A DNA stretch of 64,000 nt. It comes from Streptomyces sp. 130 (GTDB taxonomy: Bacteria; Actinomycetota; Actinomycetes; Streptomycetales; Streptomycetaceae). Location: positions 1 to 64,000 of the forward strand of contig NZ_VJNO01000002.1 of the NCBI RefSeq assembly GCF_007096885.1. The letters are read 5' to 3'. A program made the translations under genes and the position numbers. Below are positions 24,972 through 33,594 of the stretch, one piece after another (positions within the stretch are counted from its first letter, which is position 1; every line of letters begins with the position of its first letter). The notes under the pieces were generated by a model, which made no database searches, was not told where the DNA came from, and was given only the letters and a program-made list of their open reading frames with translations.

Positions 24972-27900
24972 ATGCGGCTCAGTGGCAGGACGCGGGCGGC
25001 GGCCGTCGCCGTGGCCGTGCTCGGCGGGCTGCTCGCCGCCGCGCCCCCGCCCGCGCTCGCCGCTCCCCCGGACCCGGCCGCCAGGTCCGCGGCCGACCGG
25101 AGCCGCGCGGCGGACTCCGCGCTCCCCGCCGTGTGGCCGCGCCCGCAGAGCATGGTCGCGGCCGGGCCGGACATCGCCCTGGGCCGCGAGGTCACCCTGG
25201 TCGCGGACGCGGAGGCCGACCCGTACGCCGTGAAGGCGCTGCGCGAGGTCCTGGAGGGCGCCGGGGTGCGCACGGTCCACGGGACGCTGCCGGGCGCCGG
25301 GCCCGTCCTGCTGCTGGGCGGTGACGGGGCGGCGGACGCGCTGCGCGGGCTCGGCGCCCCGGACCGCGCGGATCTGCCGGCGGGCGGTTACCGGCTGGCG
25401 GCCGGGCGGATCGCGAAGCGGGACACGGTGGCCCTCGACGGCGTCGGCGAGGACGGCCTGTTCCACGCGGTGCAGACGCTGCGCCAGCTGGTCCGGGGCG
25501 GGAAGGTCGCCGGGGTCACCGTCCGGGACTGGCCGGCCGCCGCCGTACGCGGGCTGACCGAGGGGTTCTACGGGCAGCCGTGGAGCCAGGAGGACCGGCT
25601 CGCCCAGCTCGGCTTCCTGGGCCGCACCAAGCAGAACCGCTATCTGTACGCGGCGGGCGACGACCCGTACCGCCAGGCCCGCTGGCGCGACCCGTACCCG
25701 GCGGCGCGCGCGGCCGGCTTCCGGGCGCTGGCCGAACGGGCCGCGGCCGAGCATGTGACGCTCGGCTGGGCGGTGGCGCCGGGGCAGTCCATGTGCCTGT
25801 CGTCGGACCGCGACCTCAAGGCGCTGACGCGGAAGATCGACGCGATGTGGGACCTGGGCGTACGGGTCTTCCAGGTGCAGTTCCAGGACGTCAGCTACAG
25901 CGAGTGGCACTGCTCGGCCGACGCGGACGCCTTCGGCAGCGGCCCCGCGGCGGCGGCCCGGGCACAGGCCCGCGTCGTGAACGGCGTGGCCCGGCACCTG
26001 GCGGAGCGCCACCCGGACGCCCTGCCGCTGTCGGTGATGCCGACGGAGTACTACCAGGACGGCGCGACCGCGTACCGCACGGCGCTCGCCCGGGAGCTGG
26101 CGGACGGGACCGAGGTCGCCTGGACGGGCGTCGGAGTCGTGCCGAGGACCATCACCGGAGGGGAACTGGCCGGGGCCCGGGCCGCGTTCGGGCACCCGCT
26201 GGTGACCATGGACAACTACCCGGTCAACGACTACGCGCAGGACCGGCTCTTCCTCGGCCCGTACACCGGCCGGGACCCGGCGGTGGCGTCCGGTTCGGCG
26301 GCGCTCCTCGCCAACGCGATGGAGCAGCCCGCCGCGTCGCGCGTCGCGCTCTTCACGATCGCCGACTTCGCGTGGAACCCGCGGGACTACGACCCCGCGA
26401 AGTCCTGGGAGGCCGCGATCGACGACCTCGCGGGCGGCGACGGCCGGAGCGGCGACGCGCTGCGGGCGCTCGCGGGCAACAGCGCGGGCTCGGTGCTCGG
26501 CTCCACCGAGTCCGCGTATCTGCGGCCGTTGATCGCCGCCTTCCGCACGGCGTACGCGGACGGCGACGGCAAGGCGTTCGGCACGGCGGCTGACCGGCTG
26601 CGGGAGGCGTTCGGCGAGATGCGGGCGGCCCCGGCCCGGCTCGCGGGCGTGGCCGGGGGGCGGCTCGGCGCCGAGGTCCGCCCGTGGAGCGCGCAGCTGT
26701 CCCGCTACGGGCACGCGGGCGAGCTGGCCGTGGACCTGCTGAGCGCCCAGGCCCGGGGCGACGGAGCCGCCGCCTGGCGGGCGTCCCTGGCGCTGGAGCC
26801 GGTCCGGAAGGACATCGCGGCGGGCGGCGCGAAGGTCGGCGAGGGCGTCCTCGACGCGTTCCTCGACCACGTGCGCGAGGCGGCCCGCTCCTGGACCGGC
26901 ACGGACCGGCCGGGCGGCGAGGTGGCCGAGGCGCCGGGCAGCTACACGGTGCGCCTGGACCGGGCCCGCCCGCTGGAGGCGGTCACCGCGACCACGGTGC
27001 CCGACGACGGGGCGGCGGTGGGCGCGACGGTCCAGGCGCACGTGCCGGGCGAGGGGTGGCGCGCGCTCGGGCCGCTGTCGGCGAGCGGGTGGACCCAGGC
27101 GGCCGGCGAGGGGGTGCGGGCGGACGCGGTCCGGATCAGCTGGCCGGCCGCGACCCCGCTGGCGGGCGGGGCGCCGTCCCTGGTGATCCCGCCGCTGGCC
27201 GGCGCCGCCGTCCGCGCGGGGGCCGCCCCGGACGTGCGCTCCCTGGTGCCCTGGTTCGGCGACGAACCGGCCGCCCGGCTGGACCTGGCGCGCGGCGAGA
27301 CCGACGCGGTCATCGGCGGCGGGCCGCAGGAGGTCCGGGCCCGGCTGTCCGGCCGGCGTCCGGCCGAGGTGCGCGGCCGGCTGACCGCGAAGGCGCCCGA
27401 GGGCATCGAGGTCCGGGTGCCGGAGCGTACGACCGTGCCGCGCGGGACGCGGACCGAGGTCCCGGTGGAGATCACGGTCCCGCAGGACACCCCGGCCGGG
27501 GAGTACGAGGTGCCGTTCGCCTTCGGGGACGAGCGGACCACCCTGACCGTGCGGGCCTACCCGCGCACCGCCGGGCCCGACCTGCTGCGCGGGGCCGCCG
27601 CCTCCTCGTCGGGCGACGAGACCGCCGATTTCCCGGCGTCCGCCGCGTCCGACGGCGACCCGGAGACCCGCTGGTCCTCACCGGCCGAGGACGGGGCGTG
27701 GTGGCAGGCGGAACTGCCCGCCCCGGTCCGCCTCGGCCGGGTGGTGCTGCACTGGCAGGACGCGTACGCGTCGCGCTACCGCGTGCAGGTCTCGTCGGAC
27801 GGCCGCACCTGGCGCACCGCGGCGACCGTCCGCGAGGGCGGGGGCGGGCGCGAGTCGGTGCGGATGGACGCGGAGGACACCCGGTTCGTGCGCGTCGTGG

Positions 27901-27974
27901 GCGACGAGCGGGCCACGAAGTACGGGATCTCGCTCTGGTCGGCCGAGGCGTACGCGGTGGCGGAGGACCGCTGA
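24972..27974 (+). CDS. Secreted GH84-family beta-N-acetylglucosaminidase with C-terminal CBM32/F5-8C domain
   Basis: Exported glycosidase of 1000 residues, probably acting on GlcNAc-containing glycans. Signal peptide 1-30 (GGLLAAAPPPALA-AP). A GH20b-like N-terminal domain spans residues about 45-195. The GH84 barrel begins at VRGLTEGFYGQPWS. C-terminal parts are NPCBM/NEW2-like beta domains and a discoidin domain from about residue 870 (ETRWSSPAEDGAWWQAELP). The canonical catalytic Asp-Asp pair (FDD) reads FQD here: Gln305-Asp306. So the general acid position is kept but its partner is Gln; activity may be altered. ATG is preceded by GAGAGACAGGG. Confidence 0.88.
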   Translation: MRLSGRTRAAAVAVAVLGGLLAAAPPPALAAPPDPAARSAADRSRAADSALPAVWPRPQSMVAAGPDIALGREVTLVADAEADPYAVKALREVLEGAGVRTVHGTLPGAGPVLLLGGDGAADALRGLGAPDRADLPAGGYRLAAGRIAKRDTVALDGVGEDGLFHAVQTLRQLVRGGKVAGVTVRDWPAAAVRGLTEGFYGQPWSQEDRLAQLGFLGRTKQNRYLYAAGDDPYRQARWRDPYPAARAAGFRALAERAAAEHVTLGWAVAPGQSMCLSSDRDLKALTRKIDAMWDLGVRVFQVQFQDVSYSEWHCSADADAFGSGPAAAARAQARVVNGVARHLAERHPDALPLSVMPTEYYQDGATAYRTALARELADGTEVAWTGVGVVPRTITGGELAGARAAFGHPLVTMDNYPVNDYAQDRLFLGPYTGRDPAVASGSAALLANAMEQPAASRVALFTIADFAWNPRDYDPAKSWEAAIDDLAGGDGRSGDALRALAGNSAGSVLGSTESAYLRPLIAAFRTAYADGDGKAFGTAADRLREAFGEMRAAPARLAGVAGGRLGAEVRPWSAQLSRYGHAGELAVDLLSAQARGDGAAAWRASLALEPVRKDIAAGGAKVGEGVLDAFLDHVREAARSWTGTDRPGGEVAEAPGSYTVRLDRARPLEAVTATTVPDDGAAVGATVQAHVPGEGWRALGPLSASGWTQAAGEGVRADAVRISWPAATPLAGGAPSLVIPPLAGAAVRAGAAPDVRSLVPWFGDEPAARLDLARGETDAVIGGGPQEVRARLSGRRPAEVRGRLTAKAPEGIEVRVPERTTVPRGTRTEVPVEITVPQDTPAGEYEVPFAFGDERTTLTVRAYPRTAGPDLLRGAAASSSGDETADFPASAASDGDPETRWSSPAEDGAWWQAELPAPVRLGRVVLHWQDAYASRYRVQVSSDGRTWRTAATVREGGGGRESVRMDAEDTRFVRVVGDERATKYGISLWSAEAYAVAEDR

Positions 27975-28003
27975 GGGCGCGCGGCCCGCGGCAGGCCGGG
28001 GCC

Positions 28004-28028
28004 CCGGGGCGGCGGCGGGCCGCCCCGG
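28004..28028. terminator. Bidirectional terminator GH84 / HNH genes
   Basis: A perfect 10-bp inverted repeat (CCGGGGCGGC / GCCGCCCCGG) with a 5-nt loop lies between two convergent genes 73 bp apart. Confidence 0.7.
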
Positions 28029-28047
28029 AAAGCACACGGGCCCGGTC

Positions 28048-28584
28048 TCAGGCTGAGACGCCGTCGATCCGGGCCATCGCGTCCTCCGCGCCGAACGGTT
28101 GCAGATAGGGCAGCCAGCGCGGGTCGCGGTGCCCCGTGCCGATGATCCGCCAGGCCAGTCCGGTCGGCGGGGCGGGCTGCTGGTGCAGCCGCCAGCCGAG
28201 CTCGGGCAGATGGCGGTCGGCCTTGACGTGGTTGCAGCGGCGGCAGGCCGCCACCACGTTGTCCCAGGCGTGCCGGCCGCCCCGGCTGCGCGGGATGACG
28301 TGGTCGACGCTGGTCGCGGCGGCCCCGCAGTACATGCAGCGTCCGCCGTCCCTGGCGAACAGGGCCCGCCGGGTCAGCGGCACCGGACCGCGGTAGGGGA
28401 TGCGGACGAACCGTTTGAGACGGACGACGCTGGGGGCCGGGACGGCCCGGGTTGCGCTGTGCATGAGGACGCCGGACTCCTCAAGACAGATGGCCTTGTT
28501 CTCGAGGACGAGGACGAGTGCGCGGCGGAGCGGTACGACGCCGAGCGGCTCGTACGACGCGTTGAGAACCAGGACATGCGGCAC
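28048..28584 (-). CDS. HNH endonuclease-domain protein
   Basis: A 178-residue protein of the actinobacterial HNH group beginning VLVLNASYEPLGVVPLRRAL. The zinc-bound HNH core has CMYCG and CRRCN as the zinc knuckles (residues about 83-120) and SVDHVIPRSRGGRHAWDNVVAAC with the Asp-His, Asn and final His (CNHVK) of the beta-beta-alpha-metal site. It is widely conserved and solitary in actinobacteria; its DNA target is unknown. No methylase or integrase is adjacent, so restriction or homing is not indicated. Confidence 0.9.
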   Translation of the reverse strand: MPHVLVLNASYEPLGVVPLRRALVLVLENKAICLEESGVLMHSATRAVPAPSVVRLKRFVRIPYRGPVPLTRRALFARDGGRCMYCGAAATSVDHVIPRSRGGRHAWDNVVAACRRCNHVKADRHLPELGWRLHQQPAPPTGLAWRIIGTGHRDPRWLPYLQPFGAEDAMARIDGVSA

Positions 28585-28777
28585 GGATGCCTCCTTGTAC
28601 GCCGGCGGCGCGTGGCTCGCGCCGGGACGATCTCCGCCCTCAGTCTCCCCTCACGCCTGGTCGTAGCGCCACCACGTGCGGGTAACGGGACGGAAGGAAT
28701 TTTTCCCGCACGGGTCCCCCGTTAGTGTGGTTGTTCAGCGCTCTCCCGCTCAGCGCTCGCCCCCTGGAGGTTTCGCC

Positions 28778-29833
28778 GTGTCCCTGTCCGCCCTGTTGGC
28801 CGCAGCCCCGTCGCCGGAGCCCGGCGGCTCGCTGGACGAAGCCGCGAGGCAGGCCGGAGACGCCGCGGGCTGGGTGGAGGAGAACTGGTCCACCTGGCTG
28901 AACACCGGGCTGCGGATCGTCCTCATCGCGGCGGTCGCGGTCGTCCTGCGCATCGCGGTCCGCCGTGCCCTGACCAAGCTCATAGACCGGATGAACCGCA
29001 GCGCACAGGCGGTGGAGGGCACCGCGCTCGGCGGGCTGCTGGTCAACGCGGAGCGCCGCCGCCAGCGGTCGGAGGCGATCGGATCGGTGCTCCGCTCGGT
29101 GGCCTCGTTCCTGATCCTGGGCACCGCGGCGCTGATGATCCTCGGCGCGTTCCAGATCAACCTGGCCCCGCTCCTGGCCTCCGCCGGGGTCGCCGGGGTG
29201 GCGCTCGGCTTCGGCGCCCGGAATCTGGTCACCGACTTCCTGTCCGGGGTCTTCATGATCCTGGAGGACCAGTACGGCGTCGGCGACCAGATCGACGCGG
29301 GCGTCGCCTCCGGCGAGGTGATCGAGGTGGGCCTGCGCGTCACCAAGCTGCGCGGCGAGAACGGCGCGATCTGGTACGTCCGCAACGGCGAGGTCAAGCG
29401 GATCGGCAACCTCAGCCAGGGCTGGTCCACGGCCGGCGTCGACGTGCAGGTACGCCCGACGGAGGACCTGGAGAAGATCCGTGCCGTCATCACCGAGGCC
29501 GCCCAGGAGATGGCCAAGGAGGAGCCCTGGTCCGAGCGGCTGTGGGGCCCGGTGGAGATCCTGGGCCTGGACACGGTGCTGCTGGAGTCGATGACGGTGC
29601 GGGTGAGCGCGAAGACCATGCCGGGCCAGGCGGTCGGCGTGGAGCGCGAGCTGCGCTGGCGGATCAAGGTGGCGCTGGACGCGGCCGGCATCAGCATGGT
29701 GGCGGGTGCCCCGGAGGACGCGCCGGAGGCCGATCCCACGGCCGGGATGGCCGCCCCCTCCGCGTACGCGTCGGCGACCTCCCCGCAGTCCCTGGCCGCG
29801 ACCCCGATCCCGCCGCCGGCCACCACGAAGTAG
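28778..29833 (+). CDS. Small-conductance mechanosensitive channel (MscS family)
   Basis: Membrane channel opening on osmotic downshift. The 351-residue product has a short periplasmic N-terminus, TM helices about residues 45-65 and 100-125, and a pore helix rich in Ala/Gly (ASAGVAGVALGFGARNLVTDFLSG) followed by FMILEDQYGVGDQID, the MscS beta-domain signature. A Pro/Ala-rich tail of about 35 residues is cytoplasmic. GTG start lies 7 nt after CTGGAGG. Longer in-frame starts upstream would add a sequence without homology. A terminator follows, separating it from csnR. Confidence 0.9.
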   Translation: MSLSALLAAAPSPEPGGSLDEAARQAGDAAGWVEENWSTWLNTGLRIVLIAAVAVVLRIAVRRALTKLIDRMNRSAQAVEGTALGGLLVNAERRRQRSEAIGSVLRSVASFLILGTAALMILGAFQINLAPLLASAGVAGVALGFGARNLVTDFLSGVFMILEDQYGVGDQIDAGVASGEVIEVGLRVTKLRGENGAIWYVRNGEVKRIGNLSQGWSTAGVDVQVRPTEDLEKIRAVITEAAQEMAKEEPWSERLWGPVEILGLDTVLLESMTVRVSAKTMPGQAVGVERELRWRIKVALDAAGISMVAGAPEDAPEADPTAGMAAPSAYASATSPQSLAATPIPPPATTK

Positions 29834-29839
29834 CCGGCC

Positions 29840-29868
29840 CGGCCGGGGACCCGAGCGGTCCCCGGCCG
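29840..29868 (+). terminator. Terminator after mscS
   Basis: A perfect 12-bp inverted repeat (CGGCCGGGGACC / GGTCCCCGGCCG) with a 5-nt loop starts 6 bp after the stop codon. Confidence 0.85.
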
Positions 29869-29973
29869 TCGTCGTTCCCGGCCCGGTCCGCGTCCGGGTA
29901 ACGCTTTGGTTGCCGCCGGCGGTCAGGTCATTGACGCCCCGGCGGCCAGGGCCCTACCTTCCTCTCACCGAAC

Positions 29974-29986
29974 AGGAAACTTTCCT
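29974..29986. promoter_or_regulatory. CsnR-type operator palindrome upstream of csnR
   Basis: AGGAAA-C-TTTCCT is a perfect 13-bp palindrome 24 bp before the csnR start, in the promoter region (an A/T-rich spot in a GC-rich gap). It matches the palindromic boxes reported for CsnR control of Streptomyces chitosanase genes, from memory, so autorepression with release by chitosan oligosaccharides is expected. Confidence 0.8.
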
Positions 29987-30009
29987 AACAGAGGGCAGGT
30001 GCCACGCTC

Positions 30010-31233
30010 ATGGCCGGGAACACGCCGGGCACCCCGAGGGTGCTGCGCGCCATGAACGACCGCGCCGCCCTCGATCTGCTCCTGGAGCACGGCCCCCTGT
30101 CGCGGACCCGGATCGGGAAGCTCACCGGGCTCTCCAAGCCCACCGCGTCCCAGCTGCTGGTCCGCCTCGAAGCCGCCGGTCTCGTCGTCGCCACTGGGAC
30201 CGCCGCGGGCCGCCCCGGCCCCAACGCCCAGCTGTACGCGGTCAACGCCTCCGCCGCCCATGTGGCCGGGCTCGATGTGAACGCCCACCGGATCGTCGCC
30301 GCCGTCGCCGATGTGACCGGCGAGACGGTCGGGGAGTTCGAGCTGCCGACCCCCGGGCGGCGCGCCCACAGCGTGGTGCGGGAGGTGACCGAGGCGCTGG
30401 ACGGCGCGGTGGCTGCCGCCGGGCTGACCCGGGCCGACGTGCACCGGGTGGTCATCGGCACGCCGGGCGCCTTCGACCCGAACACGGGCCGGCTGCGGTA
30501 CGCCTCGCACCTGCCGGGCTGGCACTCCACCACGCTGCTCGACGAGCTGGCGGCCGTGCTGCCGATGCCCGTCGAGTACGAGAACGACGTCAACCTCGTC
30601 GCGGTGGCCGAGCAGCGGCGGGGCGCGGCCCGGGGCCACGACGACTTCGTGCTCCTGTGGAACGAGGAGGGTCTGGGCGCCGCCCTCGTCATCAACGGCC
30701 GGCTGCACCGCGGCTTCACCGGGGGCGCCGGCGAGGTCGGCTTCCTGCCGGTGCCGGGGGCGCCGCTGGTCCGCCAGGTCACCAAGGCCAACGCGGGCGG
30801 CTTCCAGGAGCTGGCGGGCGCCCAGGTGCTCGCGCGCCTGGCCCGGGAGCTGGGCATCGAGGAGGCGCCGGCCGCCGGCACCCATCACGAGACCGCCGCC
30901 GCGCTGGTGGGCCGGGCCGCCGAGGCCGTGGAGCGGGGCGGGAGCGGGAGCGGGCCGTACGCCGCGCTGCTCGACCGGTTCGCCACCGGCCTCGCGACCG
31001 GCCTCGCCTCGCTGGTCGCGGTCCTCGACCCGGAGGTCGTCGTGCTCTCCGGCGAGCTGTTCTCGCGCGGCGGGGAGCAGCTGCGCGGCCGGGTCGCGGC
31101 CGAGCTGGCCGAGCTCGCCGCGTCCAGGCCCCGGCTGCTCGCCGGGGCCGTCACCCACCGGCCCGTTCTGCGCGGCGCGCTGGAGAGTGCGCTCGCCACC
31201 ACCCGCGACGAAGTGTTCGACACCTCGCGCTGA
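30010..31233 (+). CDS. csnR: ROK-family transcriptional repressor CsnR
   Basis: Regulator of chitosan-oligosaccharide use. The 407-residue protein has an N-terminal winged helix-turn-helix (PLSRTRIGKLTGLSKPTASQLLVRLEAAGLV) and a sugar-kinase-like ROK domain with VAGLDVNAHRI and IGTPGAFDPNTG. Oddly, the ROK zinc motif CxCGxxGCxE is missing and I see no Cys in the protein, so this is a non-canonical ROK repressor. It is first in the csnREFGHK series on the same strand, behind the palindromic operator. Assignment to CsnR rests on gene order and the operator, recalled from S. coelicolor/S. lividans work. Confidence 0.85.
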   Translation: MAGNTPGTPRVLRAMNDRAALDLLLEHGPLSRTRIGKLTGLSKPTASQLLVRLEAAGLVVATGTAAGRPGPNAQLYAVNASAAHVAGLDVNAHRIVAAVADVTGETVGEFELPTPGRRAHSVVREVTEALDGAVAAAGLTRADVHRVVIGTPGAFDPNTGRLRYASHLPGWHSTTLLDELAAVLPMPVEYENDVNLVAVAEQRRGAARGHDDFVLLWNEEGLGAALVINGRLHRGFTGGAGEVGFLPVPGAPLVRQVTKANAGGFQELAGAQVLARLARELGIEEAPAAGTHHETAAALVGRAAEAVERGGSGSGPYAALLDRFATGLATGLASLVAVLDPEVVVLSGELFSRGGEQLRGRVAAELAELAASRPRLLAGAVTHRPVLRGALESALATTRDEVFDTSR

Positions 31234-31260
31234 CCTCTCACCTTCCCTTCCACGCCGCCA

Positions 31261-31290
31261 CCGCTCACCGCTCACCGCTCACCGCTCACC
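31261..31290 (+). repeat. Four tandem CCGCTCA heptamers between csnR and csnE
   Basis: CCGCTCA is repeated four times head to tail just upstream of csnE (31261-31288), with partial copies flanking it. It lies between csnR and the ribosome binding site GGGAG of csnE. Slippage-prone; function unknown. Confidence 0.85.
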
Positions 31291-31303
31291 GGGAGACACC
31301 ACC

Positions 31304-32641
31304 ATGTCCCAGAACCGCCGGAAGCCGGCCGTCGCACTCGCCGCGACCGCCGCGATAGCCCTGTTCGCCTCCGCCTGTACCGGGCAGAGCGGCTCCGGGG
31401 CCAACGACGACGCGTCCAAGGAGACGACCATCACCTTCTGGCACGGCTGGAGCGCGCCGGGCGAGGTGAAGGCCATCGACGCCACGATCGCCGCCTTCGA
31501 GAAGGCCCACCCCAACATCCACGTGAAGACCGTCGGCAACATGACCGACGACAAGATCAACCAGGCGCTGCGGGCCGGCGGCTCCAAGGCGCCGGACGTG
31601 GTCTCGTCGTTCACCACGAACAACGTGGGCAAGTTCTGCTCGTCGAAGGCGTTCGTGGACCTCAACCCGTTCCTGAAGAAGGACGGCATCGACCCCGAGG
31701 CGACCTTCCCGAAGGCGATGAACGAGTACACGCAGTACGACGGGGTGCGCTGCACGGTCCCGCTGCTGGGTGACGCGTACGGGCTCTACTACAACAAGGA
31801 CGCCTTCGAGAAGGCCGGGATCGCGAACCCGCCGAAGACCTGGTCCGAGTTCGCGGCCGACGCGAAGAAGCTGACGAAGACCAAGGGCGACTCGTACGAG
31901 CAGCTGGGCTTCATGCCGACCTACCACGGCTACGAGTCGACCACCGAGCACTACCTCGGCGGCTGGAACCCCACCTACTTCGACGCGGACGGCAAGTCGA
32001 ACATCGCGAAGGACCCGGCCTTCGCCGCGATGCTCACCAACCAGAAGAAGCTGGTCGACTCGCTCGGCGGCTACGCGAAGCTGGAGAAGTTCCGTACCGG
32101 CTTCGGTGACGAGTGGGGCGCCAAGCACCCGTTCCACACCGGCCAGGTGGCCATGCAGCTGGACGGCGAGTGGCGGCTCGGCATGGCCGAGGACGCCAAG
32201 CCGGGATTCGAGATCGGGGTGGCCCCGATGCCGGTCGCGGACGACGAGGCCGACACGTACGGCAAGGGCTATCTGACCGGCACCATCGCGGGCATCGCGT
32301 CGACCTCCGGCAAGCAGAACGCCGCCTGGGAGCTGGTCAAGTTCATGACGACCGACACCGACGCGGTCGTGGACTTCGCCAACGCCATCCACAACGTGCC
32401 CTCCACGCTGGCCGCGCTGAAGTCGCCGAAGCTGAAGTACGACCCGCGCTTCAAGACCTTCCTGGACATCGCGGCGAACCCGAAGTCCACCACCACCCCG
32501 CCCTCGGTGAACGGCGGCGCGTACCTGACGTCCCTGCAGAACCTCGGCTACGCCGTCGAGAAGGGCGAGCAGAAGGACATCGGGGCGGGCCTGGAGAAGA
32601 CCGCGAAGGAAATCGACGCGGCGATCGCCCAGGCGAAGTAG
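31304..32641 (+). CDS. csnE: ABC transporter sugar-binding lipoprotein (chitosan oligosaccharides)
   Basis: Extracellular solute-binding lipoprotein (family 1) delivering oligosaccharide to the CsnFG permeases. The 445-residue precursor has a type II signal peptide with lipobox FASAC (Cys25). The mature start TITFWHGWSAPGEVKAID is typical, as is the late WELVKFMTT motif near residue 340. It starts 70 bp after csnR, following GGGAGACACC. No ATPase gene is in the cluster, so a shared MsiK-type ATPase is expected. Substrate is inferred from the csn gene order. Confidence 0.85.
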   Translation: MSQNRRKPAVALAATAAIALFASACTGQSGSGANDDASKETTITFWHGWSAPGEVKAIDATIAAFEKAHPNIHVKTVGNMTDDKINQALRAGGSKAPDVVSSFTTNNVGKFCSSKAFVDLNPFLKKDGIDPEATFPKAMNEYTQYDGVRCTVPLLGDAYGLYYNKDAFEKAGIANPPKTWSEFAADAKKLTKTKGDSYEQLGFMPTYHGYESTTEHYLGGWNPTYFDADGKSNIAKDPAFAAMLTNQKKLVDSLGGYAKLEKFRTGFGDEWGAKHPFHTGQVAMQLDGEWRLGMAEDAKPGFEIGVAPMPVADDEADTYGKGYLTGTIAGIASTSGKQNAAWELVKFMTTDTDAVVDFANAIHNVPSTLAALKSPKLKYDPRFKTFLDIAANPKSTTTPPSVNGGAYLTSLQNLGYAVEKGEQKDIGAGLEKTAKEIDAAIAQAK

Positions 32642-32651
32642 AGCCGCCACG

Positions 32652-33593
32652 ATGAGCACGTACACACTCCGTGCGAAGCGCCGCAGGTCGGCGCTGCGCA
32701 CGGCGGCCTTCATGTCGCCCTGGCTGATCGGGTTCTGCGTCTTCTTCGCCTACCCGCTGGTCTCCACGGTCTACTTCTCCTTCACCAGCTACGACGGGTT
32801 CGCCGCCCCCGAGTTCAGCGGCTTCAAGAACTGGTCGTACGTCTTCGAGGACTACCCGCTGTTCTGGCCGGCGCTGCGCAACACGCTCTGGCTGGTCGTC
32901 GTGATGGTCGCCTGCCGGGTGGTCTTCGGGCTCGGCGTCGGGCTGCTGATCACCAGGATCAAGACGGGCACGGGCGTCTTCCGGACGCTGTTCTACCTGC
33001 CGTACCTGGCTCCGCCGGTCGCGGCCACGCTGGGCTTCGTCTTCCTGCTCAACCCCGGCACCGGGCCGGTCAATTCGGTCCTCGGCGACCTCGGGATGGG
33101 CACCCCCGGCTGGTTCACCGACGCCGCCTGGTCCAAACCGGCGCTGACCGCGCTCGCGGTGTGGGGGGTGGGCGACCTGATGGTGATCTTCATGGCCGCG
33201 CTGCTCGACGTACCGAAGGAGCAGTACGAGGCGGCGGAGCTGGACGGGGCGACCGCGTACCACCGGTTCCGGTACGTCACACTGCCGAACATCTCGCCGA
33301 TCATCATGTTCGCCGTGGTCACCGGCATCATCCAGACGATGCAGTACTACACCCAGCCGCTGGTGGCCGGGAAGGTCGCGTCCGGTGTGATGGGCGGCTC
33401 GGGCCAGCAGTTCGAGCCCGGCTATCCCGACAAGTCGACACTGACGCTTCCGCAGCTGGTCTACAACCTCGGTTTCCAGCGCTTCGACTACGGCTCCGCC
33501 TGTGTGGTCGCGCTCGTACTCTTCGTCCTCGCCATGGCGTTCACCGCACTGCTGATGCGGCGCCGCAGCGGACTGATCCAGGCAGGTGAGTGA
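32652..33593 (+). CDS. csnF: ABC transporter permease (MalF type)
   Basis: Membrane component of the oligosaccharide importer, 313 residues, six TM helices. The EAA loop reads EAAELDGATAYHRFRYVTLPNISP (residues about 195-218), contacting the ATPase. N-terminal LRTAAFMSPWLIGFCVFFAYPLVSTVYFSF is the typical MalF-like first helix. It starts 10 bp after csnE and ends 1 nt before the csnG ATG, indicating one transcript and coupled translation. Confidence 0.9.
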   Translation: MSTYTLRAKRRRSALRTAAFMSPWLIGFCVFFAYPLVSTVYFSFTSYDGFAAPEFSGFKNWSYVFEDYPLFWPALRNTLWLVVVMVACRVVFGLGVGLLITRIKTGTGVFRTLFYLPYLAPPVAATLGFVFLLNPGTGPVNSVLGDLGMGTPGWFTDAAWSKPALTALAVWGVGDLMVIFMAALLDVPKEQYEAAELDGATAYHRFRYVTLPNISPIIMFAVVTGIIQTMQYYTQPLVAGKVASGVMGGSGQQFEPGYPDKSTLTLPQLVYNLGFQRFDYGSACVVALVLFVLAMAFTALLMRRRSGLIQAGE

Positions 33594-33594
33594 C

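Noticed and set aside
28048..28584. HNH gene as a homing endonuclease or restriction island
   Set aside because: No intron, intein, methylase or flanking repeats; same gene is widespread as a stand-alone actinobacterial protein.
31261..31290. CRISPR-like array
   Set aside because: Seven-base units with no spacers and no cas genes; simple tandem repeat.
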